From contig CAVQEZ010000011.1 of NCBI GenBank assembly GCA_963711635.1, positions 62,001-126,000 on the forward strand: a stretch of 64,000 bases of DNA, given 5' to 3'. The notes under the pieces were generated by a model. It was not told where the DNA came from, did no database searches, and was given only the letters and a program-made list of their open reading frames with translations. Origin of the DNA: CADEED01 sp963711635 (lineage in GTDB: Bacteria; Pseudomonadota; Gammaproteobacteria; Steroidobacterales; Steroidobacteraceae). Positions 52,415-60,926 of this stretch are shown piece by piece (the first letter of the stretch is position 1; the number at the start of each line of letters is the position of its first letter). Position numbers and translations under genes: made by a program.

Positions 52415-53344
52415 GTGATCACTAGACCCTTGGCGTTCGCCACGGCCACGCTTTGTCTCGCAACCCTGCTCGCGTACGCTGGCCGCTGGTCCTGGTTCTG
52501 CGAGTTGCTGGTCAACTTCCGCACGCATTACGCATTGCTGCTGGGCCTCGCGCTGGTCGTTGCCGCTGCGTTTCGCCACTGGCGCATCGCGGGCCTCGCG
52601 GCCATGGGGCTCGCGCTCAATGTCTGGCCGATGTACGGCGCGTTCTTCGGCTCCGGGACGCCACCGGTGTCGAATGCGCGTGCCGTACGCGTGGCCGCGT
52701 TCAACTTGCACATCTCGAACGACAACCTGCCGGGCATCGCCGCGTATCTCGAGTCCCTGGCGGTCGACGTAGCGGTGCTGGAGGAGTTGTCGCCAGCGAA
52801 TGCAGACCGACTGGCAGCCCTGCTGCCGCGTCTGCCGCACCGGTACCTGGCCGAAAACGAAGATATCTGGGGAGTCGTGATCCTGAGCCGCTGGCCGCTG
52901 CTCGCGCCGCAGCCCGCGACTCAGGACGGACGGCGCTTCGCGGCGCGCGTCGACGTCGACCTCGGTGATCGGAAATTTCGTCTCTACGGCGCCCATCTCA
53001 ACTGGCCGGTGACCCCGCCCAACGTGCGCGTCCGCAACGCGCAGCTCCAGGCGCTCGGTCGCGAGCTTGCGCAATGTCCGCAGGCCTGCGTTGTCGTCGG
53101 CGATTTCAACACCACACCCTGGTCGAGTCACTTTCGCGACCTGCTCAACTCCGGCGTACACGACTGCGTTGCCGGCCGCGGATTGCTTGGCACCTGGCCC
53201 TCGGGCCTGCCTGCGGTGCTGCGCATCCGCATCGATCAATGCCTCGTCGCCGGCGCGGCGAGTGTAGCCGACGTGCGCATCGGCGAGAGCGTGGGTTCCG
53301 ACCACTTCGCGACCATCAACGACTTGCTGATCGGCGGGCCTTGA
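52415..53344 (+). CDS. Membrane-anchored endonuclease/exonuclease/phosphatase (EEP) family protein
   Basis: The protein has 309 residues starting at GTG 52415. Two to three N-terminal helices (FATATLCLATLLAYAG; YALLLGLALVVAAAF; IAGLAAMGLALNVW) anchor it. The EEP catalytic domain follows: VRVAAFNLHISND (Asn), VAVLEELSP (Glu), YGAHLNWPV (His), VVVGDFNTTPWSS (Asp, Asn) and IGESVGSDHFATI (terminal Asp-His). Such proteins (YafD-like) are Mg-dependent phosphatases or nucleases facing the periplasm. Confidence 0.88.
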   Translation: MITRPLAFATATLCLATLLAYAGRWSWFCELLVNFRTHYALLLGLALVVAAAFRHWRIAGLAAMGLALNVWPMYGAFFGSGTPPVSNARAVRVAAFNLHISNDNLPGIAAYLESLAVDVAVLEELSPANADRLAALLPRLPHRYLAENEDIWGVVILSRWPLLAPQPATQDGRRFAARVDVDLGDRKFRLYGAHLNWPVTPPNVRVRNAQLQALGRELAQCPQACVVVGDFNTTPWSSHFRDLLNSGVHDCVAGRGLLGTWPSGLPAVLRIRIDQCLVAGAASVADVRIGESVGSDHFATINDLLIGGP

Positions 53345-53385
53345 GATCCGCTGCCTGATCCCTGGAGGTCATGAATTCCGCTCTG

Positions 53386-53407
53386 TCCTGTAAGACAGGA
53401 GCGAGTA
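53386..53407 (+). promoter_or_regulatory. Leader hairpin overlapping ribosome binding site of haem/VWD gene
   Basis: TCCTGT (53386-53391) pairs with ACAGGA (53395-53400) around loop AAG. The Shine-Dalgarno AGGAG (53397-53401) lies in the second arm, seven bases before the ATG at 53408. A short hairpin, but placed as the ones before the genes at 23935 and 60927. Confidence 0.35.
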
Positions 53408-56400
53408 ATGAAAACAACGATCAAGGGATTGACCATCTTTGCCGGTTTGCTGGTGCTATCGGCGCTCGATGCGACGCCCAGCTACGCGCAGCAGTTGCCG
53501 ACGAGGGTGCTCAAGGTCATGCGCCAGGGCCTCGGCAACGGCACGGTCGACATCATCACGGGCAACACCACCGTGACCTGCACGGATACCTGCGAACGGA
53601 CTCTCATCGTGCAGCCCGTGACGCTGGAGGCGAAAGCGCCTACGGGTACAGCCTTCGTCCGGTGGGAGGGCAACTGTGCTGCAACCACGGGGACAACTTG
53701 CTCTTTCTGGCTCACGAGCAACCAGTGGGTCCGCGCAGTGTTTCGGCAGGATCCGGATGTGCCGCCGCTGCCCGCGGACCTGACGCCCGGGAACATCGAG
53801 CAGTACCTGATCGACAATCCCACGGTGACCACCACGGCGCAGTTCATGCGCGCGTTGCCCGAGGAATTTCGCAAGGGGTGGATACTCATGACTCGCTCGG
53901 AGAGTCTGCAGACCGGCACTGCGCGCTTCCCGCGCGTCATGCTGCCCAGCGCGGACTCGCGCTATGTCTTCACGCTGGGCCTTGCGGAGCACGCGTCGTA
54001 TCCGGGCTCGCATCCCGATGCCATCGAGTTCATGCAATGGGACGGCAACGAGAAGAACTTCCGGTTCCACGAAATCGTGATGGCGGACATTGGTCCGATG
54101 GGCCGGGCCGCTCAGTTTCCCGATCGCCCGCGCGGCGTGAGCATCGACGAGCAGCGCTGCACGCGCTGCCATTCGACCCGCAACATTCAGGCGAAACCGG
54201 GGCAGGCCGGCACCACGGGTTTTCCCGCCGGCATCGTGAAGGCCAAGAACAAGCCCAACTGGGACAGTTACGACAGCTGGGGCGGCATGCTGCCGTTCAA
54301 TCGCGACAAGATTTTCCCGGGGACGGTGGAGGCCGCGGCGTTGCGCCGGCTGCTGAATCCCTGGACCTGGCGCAATGACGAGCCTTCGCGCCGCATCATG
54401 GAGCAGCTCGAGCTGCAGTCGAATGCGCCGGGGACCTTGCCTGTCTACCCGGCGGATGACGTATTCACGCGCATCAATGGCGGCTTCTATGACGGCCAGA
54501 TCCGCTTCGCCTTCGATGGCACCAACTTCTTGGGATATGAGCCCAACCCCACGGGACCCACCGTCGGTCCCGTCAACTACAAGTTCGACGGCATCGCGGG
54601 GGCGCCGCCCGGGTCGAACGTGGTGCGCCCGACGGATACGCCCGTGATCCTGCACGCGTTCGCCACGCCATTTTCCGGTGAAGGCCGTGGCGTGCAGCTC
54701 TTCGATCAGCTCGCCGGAGGCGACGGCGGCTACAATTACAACCAGATCCGCATCGGCGACGAGCTCGCGAATCACCGTTTTGCCACGGGCAGCGTCCATT
54801 TCGACGCGCGGCCGCTGGCGCTGGCAATCAACGATGGCTGCATTGCCACCGACTCGTTCGGTGCGATCAGTACGCCCAACGGTGGCACTTTGCTGGATCG
54901 CACGGCCTTCTTTTCCGCGCGCCATGGTGGAAAGAATCTGGCTGCGATCCTCAACGACACCGGTGTGCGTTCCAGGGATCTGCCGCGACGCAAGGCTGAC
55001 ATCCAGAAGCTGAACCTGGATCGCAATGGCGACACGTACCTGCTCAACTCTTCGATGACACCGGACATCGACCTGATTTCCGAATATGGGCAGTTCACGG
55101 GCTTCGGCACGAGCACGACGCTCGAGCGCCTGCGCCAGGAAGTGTTCCGCCGCGAAGGCGGCAACGACCAGAGCATCATGGGCGGAAGCTTCTACGTCGA
55201 TCGCGAGGACTACAACAACACCAACAAGGTGGCGCTGTTCCGCTACTTCCTCGAACCGCTGGGCGTGGCCGTGGACAAGTGGTCCATCGGCGTGCGCGGG
55301 CGCTCGCGCAATTACACTTTCGCCGATGTGCTTGGCAGCTACCCGGCGCCGATCAGGAATGAGTTGCAGGCCAGCCTGAATGCGGATCCGTACCCGGGCC
55401 TGACCAGTACCGGCTGCGGCTCGCTCATCACCGCCGTGAACAACGAGTTCGCCAGGCTGCCCGCTGCCAACGGCAGGCCTACCTACACCGACATACAACG
55501 CATCTTCAACAAAGGCTGCATCGAGTGCCACGGCGGTCTCGACTATCCGCCCTATGCCAAGTACTCGGCCAACCCCAACTACTTCGACCTCTCCGAGCGC
55601 GAGAACCCGGCGAACAATGACCGGCTCAAGGGCTCCTTCGACACGCTCGCGAGCGGCAGCTTCCTGGGCACGAGCTCCGCGGATAGCACGTTGTTCGCGC
55701 GGATCACTTCGGCATCGGACTCATGCCCCTACGGCGCCATGCCCTGCGGTGGCCCGCGCCTGTCGGCGGCCGACGTCGCCACCGTCAAGCGCTGGCTCGA
55801 TGGCCCGGCCACGAAGTCGGAAGGGGACCCGCACCTGGTGACGGTGGACAACATCCCGTATGACTTCCAGAGCGCCGGCGAATTCACGCTGCTGCGCGGA
55901 CCGGGGATGGAGCTGCAGGCGCGCCACACGCCAGTAGCCACGGACGGTCCGCTCGGCCCGGATGGCTACACCGGCCTGTCATCCTGTGCGAGCTTGAACA
56001 CGGCGGCGGCCATGCAGGTCGGCCGCCACCGCGTGACACTGCAGCCCGGGCTGGGCAACCGCCCCAATCCCGAAGGCCTGGAGCTGCGCATCGATGGCAA
56101 GCGGGTGCCCTATCCGGGCCCGCGCGGGATCGCGCTCGATGACGGCGGCCGCATCATGGCCACCACGGCCTCGGGTGGCATCCAGGTGCAGATGCCGAGC
56201 GGCACCGAAGTCATCGTGACGCCCGGGTTCTGGTCGCACTACCAGCTCTGGTACCTGAACATCAACGTGCGCAATGTGCGCGCAACGTTGGGCCTCATGG
56301 GCTCGATCGCGCCACAGAACTGGCTGCCCGCATTGCCCAATGGCAGCACGCTGGGGCGGCAGCCCATCGACCTCGCCAAGCGTCACGACCAGCTGTACGC

Positions 56401-57028
56401 CACCTTCGCCGACGCCTGGCGAGTCAACAAGTCGACCAGCCTGTTCGACTATGGCAGCGGCCTCGGACCTGACAGTTTCGTGCTCAAGGGCTGGCCGGCG
56501 TTCCAGCCCAAGAGCTGTCAGCTGCCGAAGGATTGGACCACGAATCCGAATCTGCCCAAACCACTGGCGCCCGACGAAGCCAGGAAAGCCTGCTCGACGC
56601 TCGTGGACCTGGCGCGTCAGGCGAATTGTGAAGCCGACGCGGTGCTCACTGGCGACATCGGCGTCGCGGCCACGTACCTCGCCACCGAGCGCATCGAGCT
56701 CAACGTACGCCCTGAGCGCGTGCAGCTTGGCAAGCCGGAGGCTTTTGACACCAAGGTGGAGCCGTCCGTGACGTTCAACTGGAAGCGCACCTACGACAAG
56801 GACCACGGCAAGCTCACGTACATGCACTGCCTGTGGCCCCAGGGCACGACGCTCACCATGAAGATGTGCACGGACTTGCCGGAAAGCGCCGAGAGCACCA
56901 CTGCCCACGACCTCGCGCCTGGACAGTTCTACTACTGGAAGGTGCTGGTCGACGACGGCCAGGGCGCCACGGTGGCCAGCGAGACGCGCAAGTTCCAGGT
57001 GGCCGGCGAATCGTCCGAAGGCAAGTGA
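53408..57028 (+). CDS. Secreted multi-domain protein: InlB-type repeat, two c-type haem motifs, von Willebrand D domain
   Basis: The protein has 1206 residues. Signal peptide 1-27. Residues ~33-113 form a divergent InlB B-repeat (CTDTCERTL, FVRWEGNC, CSFWLTSNQWVRAVF). A c-haem motif C251-T-R-C-H255 and a second C704-I-E-C-H708 lie in a long region like those of multihaem oxidases. At 806 the motif GDPHLVTVDNIPYDFQSAGEF starts a von Willebrand factor type D domain, running to ~960. Residues ~1115-1200 resemble a fibronectin III fold. I know no described family with this order. A small lipoprotein gene follows 26 bases downstream. It is likely extracellular or surface-bound, with a redox or adhesive role; this is inference. 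Confidence 0.85.
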   Translation: MKTTIKGLTIFAGLLVLSALDATPSYAQQLPTRVLKVMRQGLGNGTVDIITGNTTVTCTDTCERTLIVQPVTLEAKAPTGTAFVRWEGNCAATTGTTCSFWLTSNQWVRAVFRQDPDVPPLPADLTPGNIEQYLIDNPTVTTTAQFMRALPEEFRKGWILMTRSESLQTGTARFPRVMLPSADSRYVFTLGLAEHASYPGSHPDAIEFMQWDGNEKNFRFHEIVMADIGPMGRAAQFPDRPRGVSIDEQRCTRCHSTRNIQAKPGQAGTTGFPAGIVKAKNKPNWDSYDSWGGMLPFNRDKIFPGTVEAAALRRLLNPWTWRNDEPSRRIMEQLELQSNAPGTLPVYPADDVFTRINGGFYDGQIRFAFDGTNFLGYEPNPTGPTVGPVNYKFDGIAGAPPGSNVVRPTDTPVILHAFATPFSGEGRGVQLFDQLAGGDGGYNYNQIRIGDELANHRFATGSVHFDARPLALAINDGCIATDSFGAISTPNGGTLLDRTAFFSARHGGKNLAAILNDTGVRSRDLPRRKADIQKLNLDRNGDTYLLNSSMTPDIDLISEYGQFTGFGTSTTLERLRQEVFRREGGNDQSIMGGSFYVDREDYNNTNKVALFRYFLEPLGVAVDKWSIGVRGRSRNYTFADVLGSYPAPIRNELQASLNADPYPGLTSTGCGSLITAVNNEFARLPAANGRPTYTDIQRIFNKGCIECHGGLDYPPYAKYSANPNYFDLSERENPANNDRLKGSFDTLASGSFLGTSSADSTLFARITSASDSCPYGAMPCGGPRLSAADVATVKRWLDGPATKSEGDPHLVTVDNIPYDFQSAGEFTLLRGPGMELQARHTPVATDGPLGPDGYTGLSSCASLNTAAAMQVGRHRVTLQPGLGNRPNPEGLELRIDGKRVPYPGPRGIALDDGGRIMATTASGGIQVQMPSGTEVIVTPGFWSHYQLWYLNINVRNVRATLGLMGSIAPQNWLPALPNGSTLGRQPIDLAKRHDQLYATFADAWRVNKSTSLFDYGSGLGPDSFVLKGWPAFQPKSCQLPKDWTTNPNLPKPLAPDEARKACSTLVDLARQANCEADAVLTGDIGVAATYLATERIELNVRPERVQLGKPEAFDTKVEPSVTFNWKRTYDKDHGKLTYMHCLWPQGTTLTMKMCTDLPESAESTTAHDLAPGQFYYWKVLVDDGQGATVASETRKFQVAGESSEGK

Positions 57029-57054
57029 ACTCCAATGAGACCCAGGGAGCTGAC

Positions 57055-57267
57055 ATGAACACGCGATCCTTGCCACGGGCCTCGGTCATCGGAGTTCTCA
57101 TGGTTCCCGTGATCCTGCTCGGCGGCTGCAGCACGCTGCCCGTGCAAACGGGAGGCGTTGGCGCGGGCAGCGTTTCCAGTGCTCCGTCGGGAATCGTCTG
57201 CGGGCGTGCCGCCAACAACACCTCGGTAAACACGGTCACGACGCAATTGGCACCGCTCAGCTTCTAG
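57055..57267 (+). CDS. Small lipoprotein next to haem/VWD protein
   Basis: The protein has 70 residues with AGGGAG before the ATG at 57055. Lipobox: LMVPVILLGGC-STLP. The mature 46 residues are glycine/serine/threonine-rich with one cysteine (SGIVCGRAANN) and no known fold. It lies 26 bases after the 1206-residue gene on the same strand, so the two are probably one operon. Confidence 0.75.
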   Translation: MNTRSLPRASVIGVLMVPVILLGGCSTLPVQTGGVGAGSVSSAPSGIVCGRAANNTSVNTVTTQLAPLSF

Positions 57268-57297
57268 CTAATAAGTAGATGGGGCCGCTGTTGTCAC

Positions 57298-57771
57298 TCA
57301 TTTCGTCTTGCCGTCGGCAGAGGCGTTCGAGTCGCGCTCGACGGGACTGGCCTCGCGCATCTCCTCCCTGGCTTCCTTGACCGCAGCCATGTCGATGCGG
57401 CGCGCGGAGCCGATCCGGCAGAAGTAAGCGGAGCCCGCTTTGCTTGGGCCCAGCAGCTGCACGGAGTCGGATCCGGGGGTCACCGTTCCGGAGGAGTTGG
57501 TTATCGAGATCGATCTCGCCGTGGCGAGCCCGGAGCACTTCTCGGGCAGCTCCAACAGATGCGGTTGGTCCGCCTCGTCATAGACCATGAGCGCCTGGTC
57601 CCCGATCGGCGACCAACGGGTCTGGCGGCCCTGCAGCCTGGTGATGCGCAAGCTTTCAACCGGCGTCGAATTGGCTTGGTAGAGTTTCAGGCGTTCCTGG
57701 TTGGCCGACGTCAGGCTCGCGCAGCCGGCGAGGACCAGCAACGTCCACAGCAACATCGTCGCGTGCTTCAT
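57298..57771 (-). CDS. DUF6491-type lipoprotein
   Basis: The protein has 157 residues. The start at 57771 has GAGGA upstream and gives MKHATMLLWTLLVLAGC, a lipobox. The mature part reads RLKLYQANSTPVESLRITRLQGRQTRWSPIGDQALMVYDEADQPHLLEL, typical of DUF6491. It has a conserved cysteine pair (EKCSGLA; AYFCRIGSARRIDMAAVKE). The role is unknown. It is convergent with the small lipoprotein gene. Confidence 0.8.
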   Translation of the reverse strand: MKHATMLLWTLLVLAGCASLTSANQERLKLYQANSTPVESLRITRLQGRQTRWSPIGDQALMVYDEADQPHLLELPEKCSGLATARSISITNSSGTVTPGSDSVQLLGPSKAGSAYFCRIGSARRIDMAAVKEAREEMREASPVERDSNASADGKTK

Positions 57772-58194
57772 GAAGCTCGTCCTCTGTGCGTATGCCCGTC
57801 CTCGAGAATGCTCGCCGGAGCGGGCGCATGTTGTCGGGCCTAAGCCCAATAGACGCGCTATTGCGGCAGTGCATCGATTGCGGGCACTCTTGTCCAAACA
57901 ATCAAAGGCGCGTCCACGTGCGCACCTAGCTAGGATCCTCATGAAACCGCAGGATCTCGCGTTCATCGCCCTGGCGACCGCGCTCGCGGACTGCGGTGGG
58001 ACTTCGATCTGTATCGTGGCTTCCCCGGCAATCACCTCGTGCTCGTCGACCCGGCGAACGGACACCCTCGCGATCGTTAGGAGCAGGCTCCGTTCCTATC
58101 TACCGGGAGACTGTTTTGCTTGCGGTGGACGGCAATCGAGAACATGATCGTTCCCGCCCCAACCCGGGAGATTGCACATGAAGAAGAGGCATCC
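57772..58194. other. Intergenic, possible small broken frame
   Basis: 423 bases without an intact gene. On the plus strand from the ATG at 57940, MKPQDLAFIALATALAD can be joined by one indel to RWDFDLYRGFPGNHLVLVDPANGHPRDR and a stop at about 58080. This suggests a broken gene of about 45 codons, but evidence is weak. The rest shows nothing. Confidence 0.3.
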
Positions 58195-58344
58195 ATGAAT
58201 CTACACGTCGTGATGGGCCCGCTGTTAGCACTCATTGCGGGCATCCTGATCCTCATCGTGCCGCGGCTGCTCAACTACATCGTCGCGATATACCTGATCG
58301 TCGTCGGCTTGATCGGACTCTTCGGCAGCGGAATGCTGCGCTGA
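58195..58344 (+). CDS. DUF3096 family small membrane protein
   Basis: The protein has 49 residues with AAGAGG before the ATG. It begins MNLHVVMGPLLALIAGILIL and has two short helices separated by VPRLLNY, then AIYLIVVGLIGLFG. This is the usual full length and pattern of DUF3096, small inner-membrane proteins often seen in proteobacteria. Function is unknown. Confidence 0.88.
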   Translation: MNLHVVMGPLLALIAGILILIVPRLLNYIVAIYLIVVGLIGLFGSGMLR

Positions 58345-58449
58345 ATAGGGCGCCCGCGCTGCCACCCGCAGTGCAACGGATCCACGAATTAACATAGTGA
58401 AGGATAAGCGGGCTTCAGTTCGGACGGGCTCCGCCGATAACCGCTGACC

Positions 58450-59511
58450 ATGATTGCCGACATCCGCTCCGGGATCGGCTCTCTTGTGGGTCAATGGTTC
58501 GGCGGGTCGCGTGCACGAACGGTCCCGCGGGTGATCAAAGATCGGCAGGGAAGCCGGGTGCAGCCTTGCGCCGCAGGTGCCGTCGACGGCATCCAATTTC
58601 CGCGTGTCCATGCGGATGTCGCGATGCTGCGCTTCACGGCGCATGCGCTCGATGCGAGTCTCGACGATCTGCGCCGCGAGGCAACTCCATCGGAGCTTGC
58701 CGAACTCGAGCCGGCCACGCGTGTGCTCGGTGATCTGGAGCTGCAAGCGAAGTACCTTCCGCGCCGGCCGTCGCTGCTGCCGCGACTCATGACCGCCATC
58801 AACAGCGACTCGAACTCGATGCGCGACATGGCGCGGATCATTGGCGAAGACGGCACGCTGCTGGGAGGCCTGTTGAGGCTGGCAAACAGCGCCTATTACG
58901 GGGTGCGCCGACACAAACCCATCGAGAGCCTGGAGAAAGCGGTGGCGCTCGTGGGTACCGACGGACTGCGCTCGCTGGTGGCCACCGCTCTGTTGCATCC
59001 GGTCATGACCGGCACGCGAGGAGCTTTTTCCTCATTCGCCGAGGCGACCTGGGAGCACAGCCAGTACTCCGCCGCATGCGCCGAACTACACGCGGTTCAC
59101 CTCGAGGGCGCTGATGCGTTCAGCGCACGGCTCCTGGTGTTGCTGCGCGGCCTCGCGAGCAATGCCGTGTTCCGCATCGCGCGCGAGCATTGCCCGGCCG
59201 TAAACAATGTACCGCCGGCGGCCATGGCCAAACTGCTCGACGACTGGGTGCCCCCGATGGCGCTGCGCATCGCCGAGAACTGGCAGCTGCCCAAGGACCT
59301 GTGCGCCGTGCTCTCGGCTCCGGCCGAGCCGGGCCTGGCGCGCTCGCTGCGCTTCGGGCGCCTGGCGGGTGCGCTGCTGGTCCTGGTGAACAGCGGGCAC
59401 ATGCGGGAGCTCTCGGCGCGCGCCATCGTACTCGCCGACGATGATCGTCGTGCGCAGGTCGATCGGCTGTGGTCGCGGCTGGCGATCATGCACCTCGCCG
59501 CCACGCGCTGA
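58450..59511 (+). CDS. HDOD-domain protein
   Basis: The protein has 353 residues. The HDOD domain spans ~110-300: LPRLMTAINSDSNSMRDMARIIGEDGTLLGGLLRLANSAYYG, then IESLEKAVALVGTDGLRSLVATALL. These are the features of this HD-like signalling domain, which lacks the full catalytic set. A preceding helical segment (ASLDDLRREATPSELAEL) follows an N-terminal region without known motifs. HDOD proteins take part in signalling linked to c-di-GMP or stress. No output domain is present. Confidence 0.88.
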   Translation: MIADIRSGIGSLVGQWFGGSRARTVPRVIKDRQGSRVQPCAAGAVDGIQFPRVHADVAMLRFTAHALDASLDDLRREATPSELAELEPATRVLGDLELQAKYLPRRPSLLPRLMTAINSDSNSMRDMARIIGEDGTLLGGLLRLANSAYYGVRRHKPIESLEKAVALVGTDGLRSLVATALLHPVMTGTRGAFSSFAEATWEHSQYSAACAELHAVHLEGADAFSARLLVLLRGLASNAVFRIAREHCPAVNNVPPAAMAKLLDDWVPPMALRIAENWQLPKDLCAVLSAPAEPGLARSLRFGRLAGALLVLVNSGHMRELSARAIVLADDDRRAQVDRLWSRLAIMHLAATR

Positions 59512-59519
59512 CCCGCCCT

Positions 59520-60635
59520 TCATTCGGCTGCAGGTTCCGCGATACGGTACAGGCGATCCAGGTATGCCTGCAGGACACAGGCTTCATCCGCGCATCGGTC
59601 GCGCTCGGCGACCCACTGCCGCTGCTCACGCCGTGCGATTGCCTTGTCCGCCGACCCGGCCAGATGCAGCGCAAATTCCCGAGCCATTGCCCAGTCAAGA
59701 AATCCGAGCACGGGAGTCGCACAAATCATTTTCTCGGTTGGACTTACGGCCTTCTCGCATGAGAACGAAGGCACGCCGGCCATCGTCGTGTCGAGCCGAT
59801 AGCTCTCCCCGAGGCCACTCCTCAAGCTGGAATTCGCGCTACCAAAGAATTTGCAGCCGTCCTCGGGCGAACTGAATTGCAGTTCGTCGGAGCGAATCGA
59901 CGTGTCAATTTGGCACGGCGACGAAGCGTCACCGGCCACCCATCGCGCATCTTCGGCCTCGAAATGAATCGAACCGCTGATCGTCATGCACGACACGTCG
60001 CCTTCCACGCAATGAGAGGCGTTGCCTACCCCGAGCTGCAGCACCGCCACGGCCTCCCGGCCCTTCCCCGGCAAGACCAGCAGGGTATTCCCCGTGGCAG
60101 ACCTGAACCGACCCGAAGGCACTGTCTCAATTCCCGGCCTGCCTGCGGCTTGAGCGCTGGGCGAGCCGGCGACGGTTGCCGTGATCGCGGCATCGGGTTC
60201 CGTGACATCGAGTTCGGCGGCAGCCGCGTTGATTTCCGCCATGGCGGCTTCTGTTTCCCGTTCAAGCTGCGCGAACTGCGGATCGACACCTAGAAAGAGG
60301 CCCAGTGCTGCGGCGTCAGGCGTCACGAGCACATGTTCGTCGTCCGCGATTACGTGAATGGGGATCTCGCGGCGCTCGTCGCCCTTGCTGATCAACGCAG
60401 TCCCCTCGAAGACTTTGTTCGCCTCGACAGTGACGAGAGTCACCCGCTGCACGACCAGACCCAAGTCTCTTGTTTCCGGCGTGTTCGCGAGCATTTGCTC
60501 AAGTGCCGCGACCGAAGCCTCGCTGATCTTTTCCTTGGAGGGAGCACAGCCGGCGATCACCCATGCCGCGAGCAGGGCGATCACGCGCACAATCTGCGCC
60601 CCGCTGATGTCGGGTGCTGTTCGTTCCGAACGCAT
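59520..60635 (-). CDS. Lipoprotein with C-terminal LprI-like domain
   Basis: The protein has 371 residues. The start at 60635 has AGGAGA upstream; the lipobox is LLAAWVIAGC-APSK. The middle part carries a nucleotide-free beta region (VLQLGVGNASHCVEGDVSC). The C-terminal ~80 residues, FSCEKAVSPTEKMICATPVLGFLDWAMAREF ... RREQRQWVAERDRCADEACVLQAYLDRL, match the LprI/DUF1311 domain with its four cysteines. That domain is known from lysozyme inhibitors. A role in envelope protection is possible. It is convergent with the HDOD gene. Confidence 0.8.
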   Translation of the reverse strand: MRSERTAPDISGAQIVRVIALLAAWVIAGCAPSKEKISEASVAALEQMLANTPETRDLGLVVQRVTLVTVEANKVFEGTALISKGDERREIPIHVIADDEHVLVTPDAAALGLFLGVDPQFAQLERETEAAMAEINAAAAELDVTEPDAAITATVAGSPSAQAAGRPGIETVPSGRFRSATGNTLLVLPGKGREAVAVLQLGVGNASHCVEGDVSCMTISGSIHFEAEDARWVAGDASSPCQIDTSIRSDELQFSSPEDGCKFFGSANSSLRSGLGESYRLDTTMAGVPSFSCEKAVSPTEKMICATPVLGFLDWAMAREFALHLAGSADKAIARREQRQWVAERDRCADEACVLQAYLDRLYRIAEPAAE

Positions 60636-60703
60636 CGGATCTCCTAACAAGATCGGGTGACAAGACTTATCGGATCCAAGGCTATCACGCGTCCCCTGCG
60701 GTT

Positions 60704-60789
60704 CGCGCACTTCTTTTTACGAACAGGAAGTCCGTCATTCGAGATCAATCGCCCACCAGCGAGCTCCGCCATCGATCGCATCCGCGACG
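60704..60789 (+). repeat. Dispersed repeat R3, copy b
   Basis: This is the partner of 52253-52364. It is the compact form, without the ~25 extra bases of copy a. Confidence 0.7.
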
Positions 60790-60884
60790 CCTTGGGCGGT
60801 GGCATGGGCGGAATGGACTCAGGTAGATAGCCCCCGGGGTGGAAGCCACCGGGGATTCTTCGTGCCTGTCACACAAATCGCCCA

Positions 60885-60926
60885 CGCGGCAGAGAGCCTC
60901 CGGCAATCCACAATGCAGGAGGACGT
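60885..60926 (+). promoter_or_regulatory. Leader hairpin covering the ribosome binding site, copy 2
   Basis: CCTCCGGCA (60897-60905) pairs with TGCAGGAGG (60914-60922), with one G-A mismatch in nine. The loop and arm placement, and the sequence from CGCGGCAGAGA to the ATG at 60927, match copy 1 at 23893-23934. The Shine-Dalgarno AGGAGG is again inside the second arm. Confidence 0.5.

Larger units (their letters stand above)
60636..60926. other. Divergent intergenic region with repeat R3 and hairpins
   Basis: 291 bases upstream of paralogue 2. They contain repeat R3 copy b (60704-60789), a G/C hairpin at 60831-60854 (CCCC ... GGGG with a two-base bulge, followed by ATTCTT) and the leader hairpin 60897-60922. 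No intact gene. Confidence 0.5.

Noticed and set aside
53456..55531. 691-codon leftward open frame opposite the haem/VWD gene
   Set aside because: No recognisable domain and a composition typical of antisense frames; the plus strand has haem motifs, a signal peptide and a Shine-Dalgarno.
52253..60789. R3 copies as ends of an 8.5-kb mobile element carrying the haem/VWD gene
   Set aside because: No transposase or recombinase between them, the copies differ in structure, and no target duplication is visible.
60831..60860. G/C hairpin as a rho-independent terminator
   Set aside because: No rightward gene ends before it and the following bases (ATTCTTCG) are not a T-tract; noted only as a hairpin in the intergenic region.
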